A stretch of DNA of 64,000 nucleotides from Desulfovibrio sp. Huiquan2017 (GCF_017351175.1 NZ_JAFMPN010000005.1:149114-213113), one strand, 5' to 3'; shown: positions 35,794 to 46,521, counted from the first letter of the stretch. Numbers and translations are program-made. Notes: generated from the letters alone by a model not told the origin.

Positions 35794-37182
35794 TCAGCGG
35801 TCCTGTTGCGCTCCGGTTTCCGGCCGGACGGGTTCACCGCCCAAGGCCTGATACAGAACGACGTAGTTGTCCAACCGGTTGTACAGGTTCTCGGCCACGG
35901 ACTTCTCGGCCGTGCGGCGGGTATCCTGGGCGTCCAGCCAGTCCTTCAGGGTCCCCGAACCCGCCTTGTAGCGGACCTCGTAGATCCGCTCCACTTCGCG
36001 GGCCGCATCCAGATTCTCCGCCAGGTGCTTGGCCTGGACGGCCAGGTGGTCACGGTTGGACAGGGCGTCCTCGACTTCCCGCATGGCCTCATAGAGTGTC
36101 TGGCGGAAGTTGACCACGGCCTCCTCGTACTCGGCCCGGGAAACCTTCAACTTGAGTTGCAGGGTGTTCCAGTTGAGAAACGGAAAGGTCAGGCTGGAGA
36201 CCAGGGTGGCCACGGGATTGTTCAACATATCGGACAATTCCGTGGCAGCGCTGCCCAGGGATCCGGTCAGGGTCAACGGCGGATAAAAATCGGCCTTGGC
36301 CGCGTTCGTGTTCGCCAGATACTCGCGCAGACGGAGTTCGGCGGCGCGCAGGTCCGGGCGGCGGCCCAGAAGCTGGGCGGGGAGCCCGGCCGGGATGGCC
36401 GGCAAAGTGGCTATGGACAGGGTGTCCGGGGTGGCCATGGCCTTGCCCGGGGGCATGTCAAAGAGCACGGCCAGGGCGTTGAGATCCTCCTTGCGCGCCT
36501 GCTCCAGGGTCTGGTGGGTGGCCAACAGGTTGGCCAGGTCCTGCCGGGCCTGGCTGACCTCCAGCGGCGAGGTCGCGCCGTATTGCTCCTGGGATTCGGT
36601 CAGGGTCACGGTCTGCCGGGAAGACTCGATGTTGCTCTGGCTCAATTGCAGGCGCACGTTGTCGTAGGCGATCTCCCAGTACAATTTCATGGTCGTGCCC
36701 ACCAGGGACAGGGCCGTGCTTTGCCGGTCCTGCTCCGTGGCCATGGCCTCCCATTCGGCGGCATCGTGTGCCCGAGCCAGCCTGCCCCAGAGGTCGGCCT
36801 CCCAACTGATGCCGAACTTTGCGGAATAGCTGGTTTCCCATTCCCCCCGCTTGAGCGACTTATTGCTGTCCGTACCCAGATCGGCCGACAGGTCAGGCGT
36901 CATGTTCTCCCAGGCCAGGCCCGCTTCGTACTGGGCCTTGCGCACCTTGATGGCGGCCGCGGCCAGATTGTTGTTGCGCTCCAGCGCCAGCTTGACCAGC
37001 CGGGCCAATTCCGGATCGCCGAAGTCCTCAGGCCACTTTGCGGCCGGGGAGGTCTCGGCAGAAGCCACGCTCCACTGCGCGGGCGAGGTCGTTTCCGGGG
37101 GCGTGAAGTCGGTTTTGAGCAACGCCCCGCACCCGGACAGGGGCAGGAGGACGAGCAGAATCAGGGCGATATATTTGTTCAT
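35794..37182 (-). CDS. Outer-membrane efflux lipoprotein, NodT/TolC family
   Basis: 462 aa. The lipobox LPLSGC puts the lipid-anchored cysteine at residue 18. The body shows the two TolC-type repeats with long helices (for example RARKEDLNALAVLFDMPPGK and a C-terminal KDWLDAQDTRRTAEKS). It is the outer-membrane channel for the MacAB-type pump encoded just upstream; the gap to macB is 15 bp. Confidence 0.9.
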   Translation of the reverse strand: MNKYIALILLVLLPLSGCGALLKTDFTPPETTSPAQWSVASAETSPAAKWPEDFGDPELARLVKLALERNNNLAAAAIKVRKAQYEAGLAWENMTPDLSADLGTDSNKSLKRGEWETSYSAKFGISWEADLWGRLARAHDAAEWEAMATEQDRQSTALSLVGTTMKLYWEIAYDNVRLQLSQSNIESSRQTVTLTESQEQYGATSPLEVSQARQDLANLLATHQTLEQARKEDLNALAVLFDMPPGKAMATPDTLSIATLPAIPAGLPAQLLGRRPDLRAAELRLREYLANTNAAKADFYPPLTLTGSLGSAATELSDMLNNPVATLVSSLTFPFLNWNTLQLKLKVSRAEYEEAVVNFRQTLYEAMREVEDALSNRDHLAVQAKHLAENLDAAREVERIYEVRYKAGSGTLKDWLDAQDTRRTAEKSVAENLYNRLDNYVVLYQALGGEPVRPETGAQQDR

Positions 37183-37197
37183 AAGCTTTCTCGCTTG

Positions 37198-39135
37198 CTA
37201 TTCACGGACCAGGGCGTCCACTGGATCCAGGCGCGAGGCGTTCCGGGCAGGCAGATAACCGAAGGCCACGCCGATAAGGGTTGAGCAGACAAAGGCCAGG
37301 ACCATGGAAGCGGTGGAATAGACCAGGGGGTAGCTGCCGCCGCTCACGGACACGGCCACCCCCACGCCCAGGGCCAGGAGTATGCCCAGGACCCCGCCCA
37401 GCAGGCAGACCAGCACGGCCTCGATGAGAAACTGGCTCATGATGTCGCCGCGCCGCGCGCCCACGGCCATGCGCACGCCGATCTCGCGAGTCCGCTCGGT
37501 CACGGACACGAGCATGATGTTCATCACCCCTATGCCGCCGACCACCAGTGAGATGACCGCGATGGCCGAAACGAGCAGGGTCATGGTCCGGGTGGTGCTC
37601 TCGATGGTCTTGCGGATGGTGTCCGTGTTCATGATGAAGAAGTCCTTGAACCTGTGCCGTCGGGTGAGCAGGTGCTGGATGCCCTGCTCCGCGGCCTGCA
37701 TGGGCGCGCCATCCTTGACGCGCACGGTGATGCTCCCCAGGTGGGACTGGCCCAGCATGCGGCGCATGGCCGTGGTATAGGGCACCCAGATATTCAGGGA
37801 ATCGCTGTTGGGGCCAAAGGTCTGCTTCTCCTTAGTCACGCCGATGATCCGGCAGGGCACGCTTCCCAGAATGACGACCTTGCCCACGACCTGCTCGCCC
37901 TTGCCGAACAGCCGCTTGTACGTATTCTGGTCGATGACCGCCACCTGGCTGATCTTGCGAACCATGCCTGCGTCGAAAGGACGCCCCTGGTCCATTTCAT
38001 ATCCATAGACGCGGAAGTATCGTTCATTCACGCCGGATACCGAGGCGTTCACGTCCACGTTGCGGTAGCGCAGCTCCACCGAAGTGGCGACCTGGGGGGT
38101 GACGCTGTCCACATAGGACTGCCGGGACAGGACGTCCGCGTCCGCGGGCACCAGGGTGTGGATGTTGGCCGACCGACGGTCGCCGAAGTCCTCGCCCGGG
38201 AAGATGTCGATGACGTTCGTGCCGATGGCGCTGATATTCTTGAGCACGCGCTCCTGCGCCCCTTGGCCCAGGGCCACCACCGAGACCACCGAGGCGATGC
38301 CGATAATAATGCCGAGCATGGTCAGGAAAGTGCGCAGCTTGTGGGAACCCATGGCCGAGACGGCCATGCGTAGCAGCTCGCGCCCCTGATCCAGCCAGGC
38401 GACGCGATTCTCCGGCGCGGGATGACGTTCCCGGGGTTCGGCCTTCGGCCCGTCCTTGTTGATCCGGTCCGAAATGATCTCCCCATCGCGGATCTCGATG
38501 ATCCGCCCGGCGAAGGCGGCCACCTCCATGTCGTGGGTCACGACCACGATGGTGTGTCCTTCGGCGTTGAGCTCGGTCAGCAACTTCATGGTCTCCCGGC
38601 CGCTGTGGCTGTCCAGGGCCCCGGTGGGCTCGTCGGCCAGGATAACCTGCCCCCCGTTCATCAGGGCGCGCGAGATGGACACCCGTTGTTGCTGGCCGCC
38701 CGAAAGCTGCCCGGGCTTGTAGTGAATACGGTCGCCCAGGCCCAGCCGCCGGAGCAACTCCGCCGCTCTCGCCTTGCGGTCCGCCGGGGGCATGCCCGCG
38801 TAGATGGCGGGCATTTCCACATTGCCCAACGCCGTCAGCGAAGGGAGCAGGTGGTAGCGTTGGAAGATGAAGCCGAAATGCTCGCGCCGGAGCCGGGCCA
38901 GTTCGTCGGCGTCCAGCTCGGACACGTCCCGGCCCGCGATACGGTAAGTCCCACTGGTGGCCCGATCCAGGCAGCCCAATATATTCATCAGCGTGGACTT
39001 GCCCGAGCCGGAAGCCCCGACGATGGCGACCATCTCTCCGGCCTCAATGCTCAAGTTCACATCCTTGAGCACCGCCATGGTCCGGTCGCCCGCCGGATAT
39101 TCCTTCCGGAGGTTTTCGATCCGTAGCAGGGTCAT
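37198..39135 (-). CDS. macB: MacB-type ABC efflux ATPase/permease
   Basis: 645 aa, normal MacB length. N-terminal ATPase: Walker [10 protein letters not shown], signature LSGGQQQR, Walker [13 protein letters not shown]. Then a membrane helix near residue 275, a large periplasmic domain, and three C-terminal helices (FtsX-like; [20 protein letters not shown]). It drives export of macrolide-like compounds, peptides or lipids. The gap to macA is 2 bp. Confidence 0.92.
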   Translation of the reverse strand: MTLLRIENLRKEYPAGDRTMAVLKDVNLSIEAGEMVAIVGASGSGKSTLMNILGCLDRATSGTYRIAGRDVSELDADELARLRREHFGFIFQRYHLLPSLTALGNVEMPAIYAGMPPADRKARAAELLRRLGLGDRIHYKPGQLSGGQQQRVSISRALMNGGQVILADEPTGALDSHSGRETMKLLTELNAEGHTIVVVTHDMEVAAFAGRIIEIRDGEIISDRINKDGPKAEPRERHPAPENRVAWLDQGRELLRMAVSAMGSHKLRTFLTMLGIIIGIASVVSVVALGQGAQERVLKNISAIGTNVIDIFPGEDFGDRRSANIHTLVPADADVLSRQSYVDSVTPQVATSVELRYRNVDVNASVSGVNERYFRVYGYEMDQGRPFDAGMVRKISQVAVIDQNTYKRLFGKGEQVVGKVVILGSVPCRIIGVTKEKQTFGPNSDSLNIWVPYTTAMRRMLGQSHLGSITVRVKDGAPMQAAEQGIQHLLTRRHRFKDFFIMNTDTIRKTIESTTRTMTLLVSAIAVISLVVGGIGVMNIMLVSVTERTREIGVRMAVGARRGDIMSQFLIEAVLVCLLGGVLGILLALGVGVAVSVSGGSYPLVYSTASMVLAFVCSTLIGVAFGYLPARNASRLDPVDALVRE

Positions 39136-39137
39136 GG

Positions 39138-40310
39138 CTAAAACCTCATGGACGGACGGCGGCGGCCGGATACGGCGTCCGCGCCGGATTCGCCGAGTAT
39201 CACGCGATCGCCCTCGGCCACCCCATCCAGAACCTGGATGTTGACGGAGTCGGTCAGCCCGGTGCGCACCTTGCGGACCTCGACCCGGTCGTCCCCGGCC
39301 AGGACGCGAACCGAATAGGTCCCCGGCCCGTCCTTGGCTCCCAGGGCGCTTTCGGGGATGAGCAAAACGTCCTTGGCCTCGTCGAGCACGATGGTCACCT
39401 CGGCGGTCATGGAGATGCGCAGCTTGTGATCCGGGTTGGCCACGTCGAACAGGGCGTTGTAGTAGATGGCCTCGTCGCTGGAGCTGGTGGTCGTGCCGTC
39501 ATCGTCTCCGGCGATGGAATCGGGCGCGGGCTCGATGCTCCGCAAGGTGGCCTCGTACCGATTGTCCGGCTCGCCGAGGATGGTGAAATAGACCTTTTGA
39601 CCCGGCTTGACGCGAATCACGTCCGCTTCGGAGACCTCGGCCTCCACGGTCATGGTGTCGAGCTGGGCCAGCTTGACGATGGTCGGCGTGGACTGGGAGG
39701 CGTTCACGGTCTGCCCTTTTTTGGTGATCACGGCCACCACAACCCCGTCCATGGGCGCGGTGATCTTGGTGTAGCCGAGATCCACCTTGGCCGTGTCCAC
39801 ATCAATGGTCGCGGCCACGATCTGGGCGTCCAGCGCGGCGATGTCCGCCTTGGTCTCGGCCAGGGTGGCCTGGGCATTTTCATAGTCCTGCCGCGAAGTG
39901 GCCTTGGACTTAAGCATGTTCTTCTGGCGAGTGAATTCGGACTGAGCCTGTTGCAGGGTGGCCACCTTGGCCGCCCGCTGGGCCTTGATCTTCTCCAGAT
40001 CCGCCTCGGCGATGGCCAGGGAGTTTTCCTGGGACTGCGCGTCGATCTCGGCGATGAGATCCCCTTCCTTGACCGTGTCGCCCAACTCCACATGCAGGGA
40101 ATTGACCTGGCCCGAGGCCTGCGCGCCCACGCTGACCTGCTTGAAAGCGGTCAGAGTCCCGGTGGCCAGGACCGTCTCCCGAATGTCGCCCCGGGTCACG
40201 GGCGAGGTCAGGTACTGCATGGGCTCGGATGCGGGAAAGAAGTACGATTTGACGCCCGCGCCCAATCCCAGGAGGACGAGGACCGCGGCCGCCTTGTAAA
40301 ACCATTTCAT
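39138..40310 (-). CDS. macA: MacA-type periplasmic adaptor (membrane fusion protein)
   Basis: 390 aa from the ATG at 40310, favoured by GGGAG just upstream; six more codons are possible. An N-terminal membrane anchor (about residues 5-23), lipoyl/barrel-sandwich halves ([19 protein letters not shown] and [20 protein letters not shown]), a helical hairpin between them, and a C-terminal membrane-proximal domain. It links MacB to the outer-membrane channel. It is the first gene of the operon. Confidence 0.9.
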   Translation of the reverse strand: MKWFYKAAAVLVLLGLGAGVKSYFFPASEPMQYLTSPVTRGDIRETVLATGTLTAFKQVSVGAQASGQVNSLHVELGDTVKEGDLIAEIDAQSQENSLAIAEADLEKIKAQRAAKVATLQQAQSEFTRQKNMLKSKATSRQDYENAQATLAETKADIAALDAQIVAATIDVDTAKVDLGYTKITAPMDGVVVAVITKKGQTVNASQSTPTIVKLAQLDTMTVEAEVSEADVIRVKPGQKVYFTILGEPDNRYEATLRSIEPAPDSIAGDDDGTTTSSSDEAIYYNALFDVANPDHKLRISMTAEVTIVLDEAKDVLLIPESALGAKDGPGTYSVRVLAGDDRVEVRKVRTGLTDSVNIQVLDGVAEGDRVILGESGADAVSGRRRPSMRF

Positions 40311-40697
40311 ATGAGCTCCCAAATGCATTTCAATCGTTCATCCTGATGGAATTTCCGTTTCGATGCGCGCATCTTAGGCCATTCTCGGGCGGACAGGGGT
40401 TAAACTATGCGCATAAATTGTAAAAAAGTGTAAAACGACCAAACCGTTCCCGCCCCGTGATCCGCCCGAACGGCACGCCCCTTTTTCAGAGCGGACGACT
40501 GCAAGAATTTCTTAACTTCTTTGACAATATTTATTGGCCGGAATAAAAGGACTATGGTGGATTGTCTCAATTCCCGGCCGAAGGACTCGGCAGGGGGAGC
40601 GACCGGGAGCATGCCATCCATTGACGTCGGCTTGATTCTGGCCCCCCCGACATGCAAACCCGTTGGCGCGCCCGCGTCAATCACAAGGAGTTGCCCG
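40311..40697. other. Divergent promoter region between macA and the ABC binding-protein gene
   Basis: About 390 bp. A sigma-70-like promoter for the rightward gene lies at 40521-40549. No protein-like frame with a ribosome-binding site is evident, and no Fur-box-like repeat was seen. Confidence 0.5.
40521..40549 (+). promoter_or_regulatory. Sigma-70-type promoter of the iron/polyamine-type ABC importer
   Basis: TTGACA at 40521-40526, a 17-bp spacer and TAAAAG at 40544-40549. The leader to the ATG at 40698 is about 140 nt. Confidence 0.55.
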
Positions 40698-41693
40698 ATG
40701 AAGAGAGTGTTCTTGTTCCTGCTGATTATGGCCATGGGCTCTACGGCATGGGCCGGAAGCTCTTTGGCCGACAAGGCCAAAGCCGAAGGCAAAGCACGTT
40801 TCTACGCGAACATCACGGCTATCGAACCCATCGTCGAAGGGTTCACAGAAGACACCGGCGTCAAGGGCGAATACACCCGTATTTCCACATCCAAATTCCT
40901 GGCAACCGTACTCACCGAGTTCAAGGCAGGCAAGCTCATGGCCGACGTGCTCCAGGCACCCCTGCCCGTCATGGAGCTGCTCAAGCAGCAAGGCGTCTTG
41001 GCGCCCTACCGCCCCGGCGAGGCGGACAAATACCCCGGCTGGGCCTCGGCGGACGGCGTTATCCAGCAATTCGGCATCGAGTACGTGGGCCTGATATACA
41101 ACAAGGAACTGGTCAAGCCCGAGGACGCACCCAAGCGCTACCAGGACCTCGCCGACCCCAAGTGGAAGGACCGCATCGTCATGGCCAACCCGACCACCCA
41201 TGCGACCACCATCTCCTGGCTCGTCGGGCTCAAGGAGAACGTGTTCAAGAGCGAGGCCGAGTGGATGGACTTCGTCAAGGGACTGGCGGCCAACCGCCCC
41301 ATGTTCGTGACCTCCTTCGGCCCGACCCCCGCGCCCATCGAAAGCGGCGAGAAGGCCATCGGCATCTCCATGCCCAAATACATCATCACCAAGGCCCCGG
41401 CCCCGCTGGACTGGGCGCGCCTTGAACAGCCGCTCCTGGGAACCCCGCGCGGCATCGCCATCGTGGCGAACGCCAAGCATCCCAATGCGGGCAGGCTGTT
41501 CATGGACTACTTCCTGTCCAAAAAGGCCATGAGCATGCTGGCCTCCAAGGTCGGCGAATACGTGCTGTATCCCGGCGTGTACCCGCCCATTGACGGCATG
41601 GACAAGGCCAAGGTCATCCCCCTCCGCGAACTCTCCGACGAGGAGCTCGCCAAGTGGGGCGCGGAATTCAAGCGTATCTTCGACGCGCCCTAG
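40698..41693 (+). CDS. ABC transporter extracellular binding protein, Fe(3+)/polyamine type
   Basis: 331 aa, AAGGAG before the ATG. Sec signal peptide (about residues 1-20, ending STAWAG), then a family-1 binding protein of the FbpA/PotD-like group (VKGEYTRISTSKFLATVL, YVGLIYNKELVKPEDAPKRY, GTPRGIAIVANAKHPNAG). Iron-binding tyrosine pairs of classical FbpA are not clearly present, so the ligand may instead be an organophosphonate, thiamine-like compound or polyamine. A terminator-like hairpin separates it from the ATPase gene. Confidence 0.87.
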   Translation: MKRVFLFLLIMAMGSTAWAGSSLADKAKAEGKARFYANITAIEPIVEGFTEDTGVKGEYTRISTSKFLATVLTEFKAGKLMADVLQAPLPVMELLKQQGVLAPYRPGEADKYPGWASADGVIQQFGIEYVGLIYNKELVKPEDAPKRYQDLADPKWKDRIVMANPTTHATTISWLVGLKENVFKSEAEWMDFVKGLAANRPMFVTSFGPTPAPIESGEKAIGISMPKYIITKAPAPLDWARLEQPLLGTPRGIAIVANAKHPNAGRLFMDYFLSKKAMSMLASKVGEYVLYPGVYPPIDGMDKAKVIPLRELSDEELAKWGAEFKRIFDAP

Positions 41694-41715
41694 GCCCGTC
41701 GCCGCATCAGCCACA

Positions 41716-41756
41716 GGCCCGTCCGGAGCTTGCATCATTCGGGCGGGCCGTCCTTT
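41716..41756 (+). terminator. Intra-operon attenuator after the binding-protein gene
   Basis: GGCCCGTCCG / CGGGCGGGCC stem-loop followed by TCCTTTT, between the binding-protein and ATPase genes. It probably gives more binding protein than transporter. Confidence 0.65.
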
Positions 41757-41819
41757 TCCCGCGGCCGGGCAGCCAATTCCGACCGCATTTCCTCAGATGA
41801 ATCCAAGGGGTCGCCACAC

Positions 41820-42917
41820 ATGGAAATTCACATTGAGAACCTCTGCAAGCGTTACACGTCCGGCAACAAGACCATCAACGCCCTTGACAACGTGGACCTG
41901 ACCATTCCGGCCAACCGGATATTCACCCTGCTCGGTCCGAGCGGTTGCGGCAAAACCACGCTTCTGCGCTGTATCGTGGGCCTCGAATCCCCGGATTCAG
42001 GCATAATCCGCATCGGTGGGGAAACGGTCTGGTCGGCCAAGGACAACATCTACGTCCCCCCCGAAAAACGCGGCCTGGGCATGGTCTTCCAAAGTTACGC
42101 CATCTGGCCCCACATGACTGTGTTCGACAACGTGGCCTACCCGCTCCAGACCCGGAAGACCGAACGCAGCGAAATCCGGCGCAAGGTCGCCAAGACCCTG
42201 GCCTTTGTCCAGCTCGACGGATTCGAGGATCGTCCGGCCACCAAGCTCTCCGGCGGCCAGCAACAGCGCGTGGCCCTGGCCCGGGCCCTGGTCGCCGAAC
42301 CCAAGGTCATCCTGTTCGACGAACCCCTCAGCAACCTGGACGCCAAGCTGCGTGAAGAGACGCGCAAGGACTTGCGGGTTTTCCTCAGCGAACTCGGGAT
42401 CACCGCCGTCTACGTCACCCACGACCGCATCGAGGCCCTGGCCCTGTCCGATCTCATCGCGATCATGGACAAGGGACGCATCATCGAAATGGGCACGCCC
42501 CGGGACATCTACTTCCATTCGGAGCACAACTTCGTAGCCGATTTCATTGGCCGCACCAACCGGATCGACGGCACGGTCAAAGCCCAGGAGGCCGACGCGA
42601 CCATTGTGGACTGCGCCCTCGGCACGTTGCAGTGCGCGCCCTTTGCCGGGCTTAATCCCGGGGACAAGGTCGTGCTCTCCCTGCGCCCCGAATTCCTGCA
42701 TTTCATGAATGACGGCAAAACGCCGGAAGACGGCCCGGTCAACGGCTTCACAGGACAGATCGATTCCCTGGTGTTCGTGGGCGAGGCCCTTGAAGGCGAA
42801 GTCCTGGCGGGAGATACCCGTCTATTCGTCAAGGTTCCGCCGGATTCGGACTTCAAGGTGGGGGACTCCATCACCATGACAGTGTCCCCGGCCCATTGCC
42901 AGGTACTCACCAAATAG
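41820..42917 (+). CDS. ABC transporter ATP-binding protein, FbpC/PotA type
   Basis: 365 aa from the ATG at 41820. Walker A GPSGCGKTT, signature LSGGQQQR, Walker B VILFDEPLSNLD, switch VYVTHD, and a C-terminal TOBE domain (about residues 240-365). The permease gene follows after 9 bp. Confidence 0.92.
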   Translation: MEIHIENLCKRYTSGNKTINALDNVDLTIPANRIFTLLGPSGCGKTTLLRCIVGLESPDSGIIRIGGETVWSAKDNIYVPPEKRGLGMVFQSYAIWPHMTVFDNVAYPLQTRKTERSEIRRKVAKTLAFVQLDGFEDRPATKLSGGQQQRVALARALVAEPKVILFDEPLSNLDAKLREETRKDLRVFLSELGITAVYVTHDRIEALALSDLIAIMDKGRIIEMGTPRDIYFHSEHNFVADFIGRTNRIDGTVKAQEADATIVDCALGTLQCAPFAGLNPGDKVVLSLRPEFLHFMNDGKTPEDGPVNGFTGQIDSLVFVGEALEGEVLAGDTRLFVKVPPDSDFKVGDSITMTVSPAHCQVLTK

Positions 42918-42926
42918 GGAGGGGGC

Positions 42927-44606
42927 ATGTACGCAAAACGCTCGGTACTCACCCCGACCCTCATCGTCATCGTCGGCTTTCTGACCGTCTGCCCCGTGGC
43001 CATGCTCGTGATCGGCAGCTTCAGCACCGACCTGGGCACCATGGGCGGCTTCACCCTGGACAAGTACATCGAGGCCTACACCGATCCCGAACTGCTCGGC
43101 ATCATCGTCAACACGCTGATCTTCGTGATCGGCTCATCCTTTCTGGCCACCGTGCTGGCCCTGTTCCTATCCTACCTGAACAACCGCACGGACATCCCCT
43201 GCAAATTCATCTTCCGGGTCATTTCCATCATCCCGATGATGATCCCGCACATTCTCTTTTCCGTGAGCTGGGTCCTGTTGCTCAACCCCTCCAACGGCAT
43301 CATCAACCTGTTCCTGCGGCAAGTCCTGGGCATGGAGGGAGATCTCAACATCTACAGCCTGCACGGCATGATCCTGGTGGAAGGGTTGCTCGACCTGCCC
43401 ATAGCCTACCTGATCATCGCCCCGGCCATGGCCTCGTTCGACGTGGCCCTGGAGGAATCTTCGCGGGTCTGCGGCGGCTCCACCCTGCGCACCCTGTTCC
43501 GGATCACCCTGCCGGTTCTCCGTCCCGCGATCATGGCCGCCTTCATCCTGTCCCTGGTGCGCAGCCTGGCCTCCTTCGCCGTGCCCTCGGTCATCGGCAT
43601 GCCGGGCAGAATCTACGTGCTGTCCACGCACATCTACCGGGCCGTGTCCACGGGCTTTTCCGCCGACTACGGCAAGGCCGCCGCCCTGGGCATGGTCGTG
43701 CTGGCCTCTTCCATCACCCTGATCTATCTCTACCGCTTCATGACCAGCGAGAGCGAGAAGTACGTGACCATCTCCAGCCGGGGCTACCGGCCCACGGTGA
43801 TTCGGCTCAAGCGCGCACGCTACCCGCTGTTCGCCGTGGTGGGCGCGCTCTCCTTCGTGCTCATCGTGCTGCCCGTGCTGGTCTTGTTCTACACGTCCAT
43901 GGTGCCGTACTCCATGGTCCCCAGCGCCAAGGCCTTTTCGATGATGAGCTGGCGGCACTGGATCGCCGTGATCAACGATCCCATCTCCCTGCTCTCGCTC
44001 AAGAACAGCGTGATCCTGGGCGTGGGCGGCGCCTCCCTGGGCATCTTCCTGTCGATCTTCGTGGCTTACGTCATCGTCAAGGTGCGCACGCATGCCTCGG
44101 GCCTGCTGGAAAGCCTGTCGTTCCTGTCCTTCTCCTTCCCCGGCATCGTCATCGGTGTGGGCTTCATGTGGTTCTTTGTGCAAACCCCGCTTTACGCCAC
44201 CATCTGGGCCCTGCTCATCGGCTACATCGCCACATACCTACCCTACGGGGTGCGTCCCCTGGCCAGCGCCTTTGTGCAGGTTCACAGCCATCTGGAGGAG
44301 TCGTCGCTGGTCTGCGGGGCGAGCCGCGCCCAGACCATGCGGCGCATCGTCATCCCGCTCCTCGTTCCGGGCATCGTGTCCGGATGGATACTCATGGCTA
44401 CCATGTTCGTGCGCGAACTGACCCTGTCGGTCGTACTCTCGCGGCCGGGAACGGAAGTCTTGGCCGTCCAGATCCTGCGCTTCTCGGAAGACGGACTTTG
44501 GGGACGGCTGTCGGCCCTGGGTATCATCATGATCTTCATCTCCACGGGCCTGGTAGTCCTGGCCTCGTGGGTGGGAGCCATCTTCAAACCCGTTCAGGAG
44601 GAGTAG
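42927..44606 (+). CDS. ABC transporter permease, fused two-domain FbpB type
   Basis: 559 aa, GGAGGGGG before the ATG. Two tandem BPD permease domains in one chain, each with its EAA loop: LEESSRVCGGSTLRTLFRIT near residue 175 and LEESSLVCGASRAQTMRRIV near residue 460. About twelve helices. This fused architecture is characteristic of iron(III)/phosphonate-type importers. Confidence 0.92.
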   Translation: MYAKRSVLTPTLIVIVGFLTVCPVAMLVIGSFSTDLGTMGGFTLDKYIEAYTDPELLGIIVNTLIFVIGSSFLATVLALFLSYLNNRTDIPCKFIFRVISIIPMMIPHILFSVSWVLLLNPSNGIINLFLRQVLGMEGDLNIYSLHGMILVEGLLDLPIAYLIIAPAMASFDVALEESSRVCGGSTLRTLFRITLPVLRPAIMAAFILSLVRSLASFAVPSVIGMPGRIYVLSTHIYRAVSTGFSADYGKAAALGMVVLASSITLIYLYRFMTSESEKYVTISSRGYRPTVIRLKRARYPLFAVVGALSFVLIVLPVLVLFYTSMVPYSMVPSAKAFSMMSWRHWIAVINDPISLLSLKNSVILGVGGASLGIFLSIFVAYVIVKVRTHASGLLESLSFLSFSFPGIVIGVGFMWFFVQTPLYATIWALLIGYIATYLPYGVRPLASAFVQVHSHLEESSLVCGASRAQTMRRIVIPLLVPGIVSGWILMATMFVRELTLSVVLSRPGTEVLAVQILRFSEDGLWGRLSALGIIMIFISTGLVVLASWVGAIFKPVQEE

Positions 44607-44681
44607 CCTCGGCCGCATCCCCGCCCCCGAACCAGGCCCCCTACACGGGGGCCCGGGGGTATGGACAGACGCCCAAAAGAA

Positions 44682-44705
44682 AAGCCCTTGCAGAACAAGG
44701 GCCTT
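44682..44705 (+). terminator. Terminator-like hairpin after the ABC importer operon
   Basis: AAGCCCTTG / CAAGGGCCTT with a 5-nt loop, 76 bp past the permease stop. It marks the end of the GC-rich operon, after which the sequence becomes strikingly AT-rich. Confidence 0.6.
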
Positions 44706-44737
44706 CCGAGCGTCCACGATTCTTACGGGATTGAAAT

Positions 44738-45058
44738 ATGGCGAAGAAGGAGATGGTCATAACAAATATACTTTATATAATTATTTTATATATACTAAAA
44801 AAAACATGTACTCTTATACCATTTATTCTACCATCAAGTCTTACCCGTTTCTTAAAAGAAAACGGAACTCACCTCGTAAATGCCATTCAAGATCCTTGTA
44901 TTTATTTAGAACATTTATCGTCTCTAGCACGAAACATATTTCCTGACGATATTGGAAGGTTGCAACATCTAGTTTTATGGATGATTAATATTTGGGTCCA
45001 TAGTATAGCTCGCAACATAGACATCATCGACTTTTTTGATTTATTATGCTTTTATTAG
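44738..45058 (+). CDS. Doubtful 106-aa frame in AT-rich sequence
   Basis: The frame opens with a hydrophobic segment (NILYIIILYILKK) and continues with a mixed composition; a weak GGGATTG lies upstream. Codon use is AT-biased, unlike the neighbours, as expected for acquired DNA. No family is recognised. It may be a chance frame. Confidence 0.3.
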   Translation: MAKKEMVITNILYIIILYILKKTCTLIPFILPSSLTRFLKENGTHLVNAIQDPCIYLEHLSSLARNIFPDDIGRLQHLVLWMINIWVHSIARNIDIIDFFDLLCFY

Positions 45059-45170
45059 TGATTCTCGCATTTTTTGAACAGTCGACAATATTGAATTGTT
45101 AGCGAAAACGGGTGATAACAGTACTTGTCCAACGACATTTGCGATTCGTCACGATAAGAAGGAGCAATCT

Positions 45171-45920
45171 ATGAGTATTAAGTGCTTGACTATGGTCATT
45201 CTGATGCTCCTCCCTCTTAATTTCGTTCATTATGTTTCGGATGTATGCGCTCAGGACAATCCGATCGTCATTGCAGGGGACATGGAAAAGGAAGGCGGGT
45301 ATCTTGCCGAAATAACAGATGCGGCTTTCAGGAGGGTCGGTTACGATCCTAAATTCATCTTCGTGCCTTGGGCCAGGGCTCTTTCTGGAACAATTGCAAC
45401 TGAATACGACGTTCTGCTTGCGGCATATCAGACAGAGGAACGAGGAAAAGTATTATTATACTCTAATCCGATTGGGACAACCGACGTCATTTTACTGAAA
45501 CTCAAAACAAGAGATATACATTTCAGTAGAATAGAAGACTTGAGACCATATCGAATAGGACACATAAAAGGATCAAAGGTCAACAAGGAATTCGATGAGG
45601 CTGAAAAAAAGTATCTTAAGATAGATTATGTAAAAGACGCACAATATAATATAAAAAAACTTCTCGCAGGTAGAATAGATCTCGCTGTCGAGAAAAAAGA
45701 ACGCATAGAACAGCTATTGAAAACCGCTTTCCGCGATTATGCCGACCGCTTTGAATTCATCACCCCTCCTCTCCAGAAGAATTTTTTTTGCAACTGCATC
45801 TCCAAAAAGCATGAGAGCAGCTATCAGATCATATACGATTTCAACAGAGGATTGCGCATGATCCAGGAAGACGGAACATTGGATGCAATACTGGAGCGAC
45901 ACGGCGCTCCCTCGGAATGA
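45171..45920 (+). CDS. Orphan family-3-like periplasmic solute-binding protein
   Basis: 249 aa from the ATG at 45171 with AAGGAG upstream. A signal peptide (about residues 1-28) is followed by a small binding-protein fold: AEITDAAFRRVGYDPKFIFV, then PWARALSGTIATEYDVLLAA and a C-terminal FNRGLRMIQEDGTLDAILER. No permease or ATPase is nearby, so it could be a sensor-type or scavenging protein. The gene is more AT-rich than its neighbours, suggesting transfer. Confidence 0.75.
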   Translation: MSIKCLTMVILMLLPLNFVHYVSDVCAQDNPIVIAGDMEKEGGYLAEITDAAFRRVGYDPKFIFVPWARALSGTIATEYDVLLAAYQTEERGKVLLYSNPIGTTDVILLKLKTRDIHFSRIEDLRPYRIGHIKGSKVNKEFDEAEKKYLKIDYVKDAQYNIKKLLAGRIDLAVEKKERIEQLLKTAFRDYADRFEFITPPLQKNFFCNCISKKHESSYQIIYDFNRGLRMIQEDGTLDAILERHGAPSE

Positions 45921-46521
45921 CCACCATGCACGGGACCGCTCCCCTCCCGCAGACACTGCACCAATTGCCTGCTTAAAACTGAAACGACAAACAGGTCAGA
46001 GGCTAACGAATCGGTCTGACACACAATTTCTGGGAATCTTGAAAACACCACACCTGATTCACCCGTCCTCAAATCCAGTTTTCATTCATCCGATGCCAGA
46101 AAAGAGGAGGATGGAGTCAGGTCTTAAACCATAAGGTCTTGTTGATAGTTTCTGCATGACAAGGCCATTTTGCATAGAATATTCAGACGCATTTTATCAT
46201 CGGCTGAGGTAATTACCCCTCTTTTTGGGTTTGTATAGCTTTTGTATATCCCACGAAAAATGTTAGAACGATGACCTTCTAACATTTTATAATCATTTGT
46301 TTAACTGAAGTTAATTGAACCGACAACCTCTTGAATGCCACTCAAGGTCATCGGGTGTAAGGGATGCGCCTGATTGCCAGAAAAATGGACGACATGGCAC
46401 GGAAAGGGCCGGGAAAGGATGCCGAAAGCCTACTCCTCCGGGGAAAAATCCTGAAGGGAATTGTCTTTGTTCGCCGGATGCTGCTATCTGGCGGAGGAAT
46501 ACGACCGGAAAGGAGGCCGAT
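45921..46521. other. 600-bp largely non-coding, AT-rich region
   Basis: No convincing gene. It holds the perfect 12-bp inverted repeat at 46257-46288 and a small GAGG...CCTC-TTTTT hairpin near 46206-46225. These could be a terminator or parts of an unannotated small RNA. Confidence 0.45.
46257..46288. repeat. Perfect 12-bp inverted repeat (stem-loop)
   Basis: AAAATGTTAGAA / TTCTAACATTTT with an 8-nt loop. On the minus strand it is followed by TTTTT, as in a terminator, yet no minus-strand gene lies upstream of it. Confidence 0.6.

Noticed and set aside
42896..44734. 612-codon plus-strand frame overlapping the permease
   Set aside because: It is a shifted reading of the fused permease gene; the permease frame has clear helices and EAA loops.
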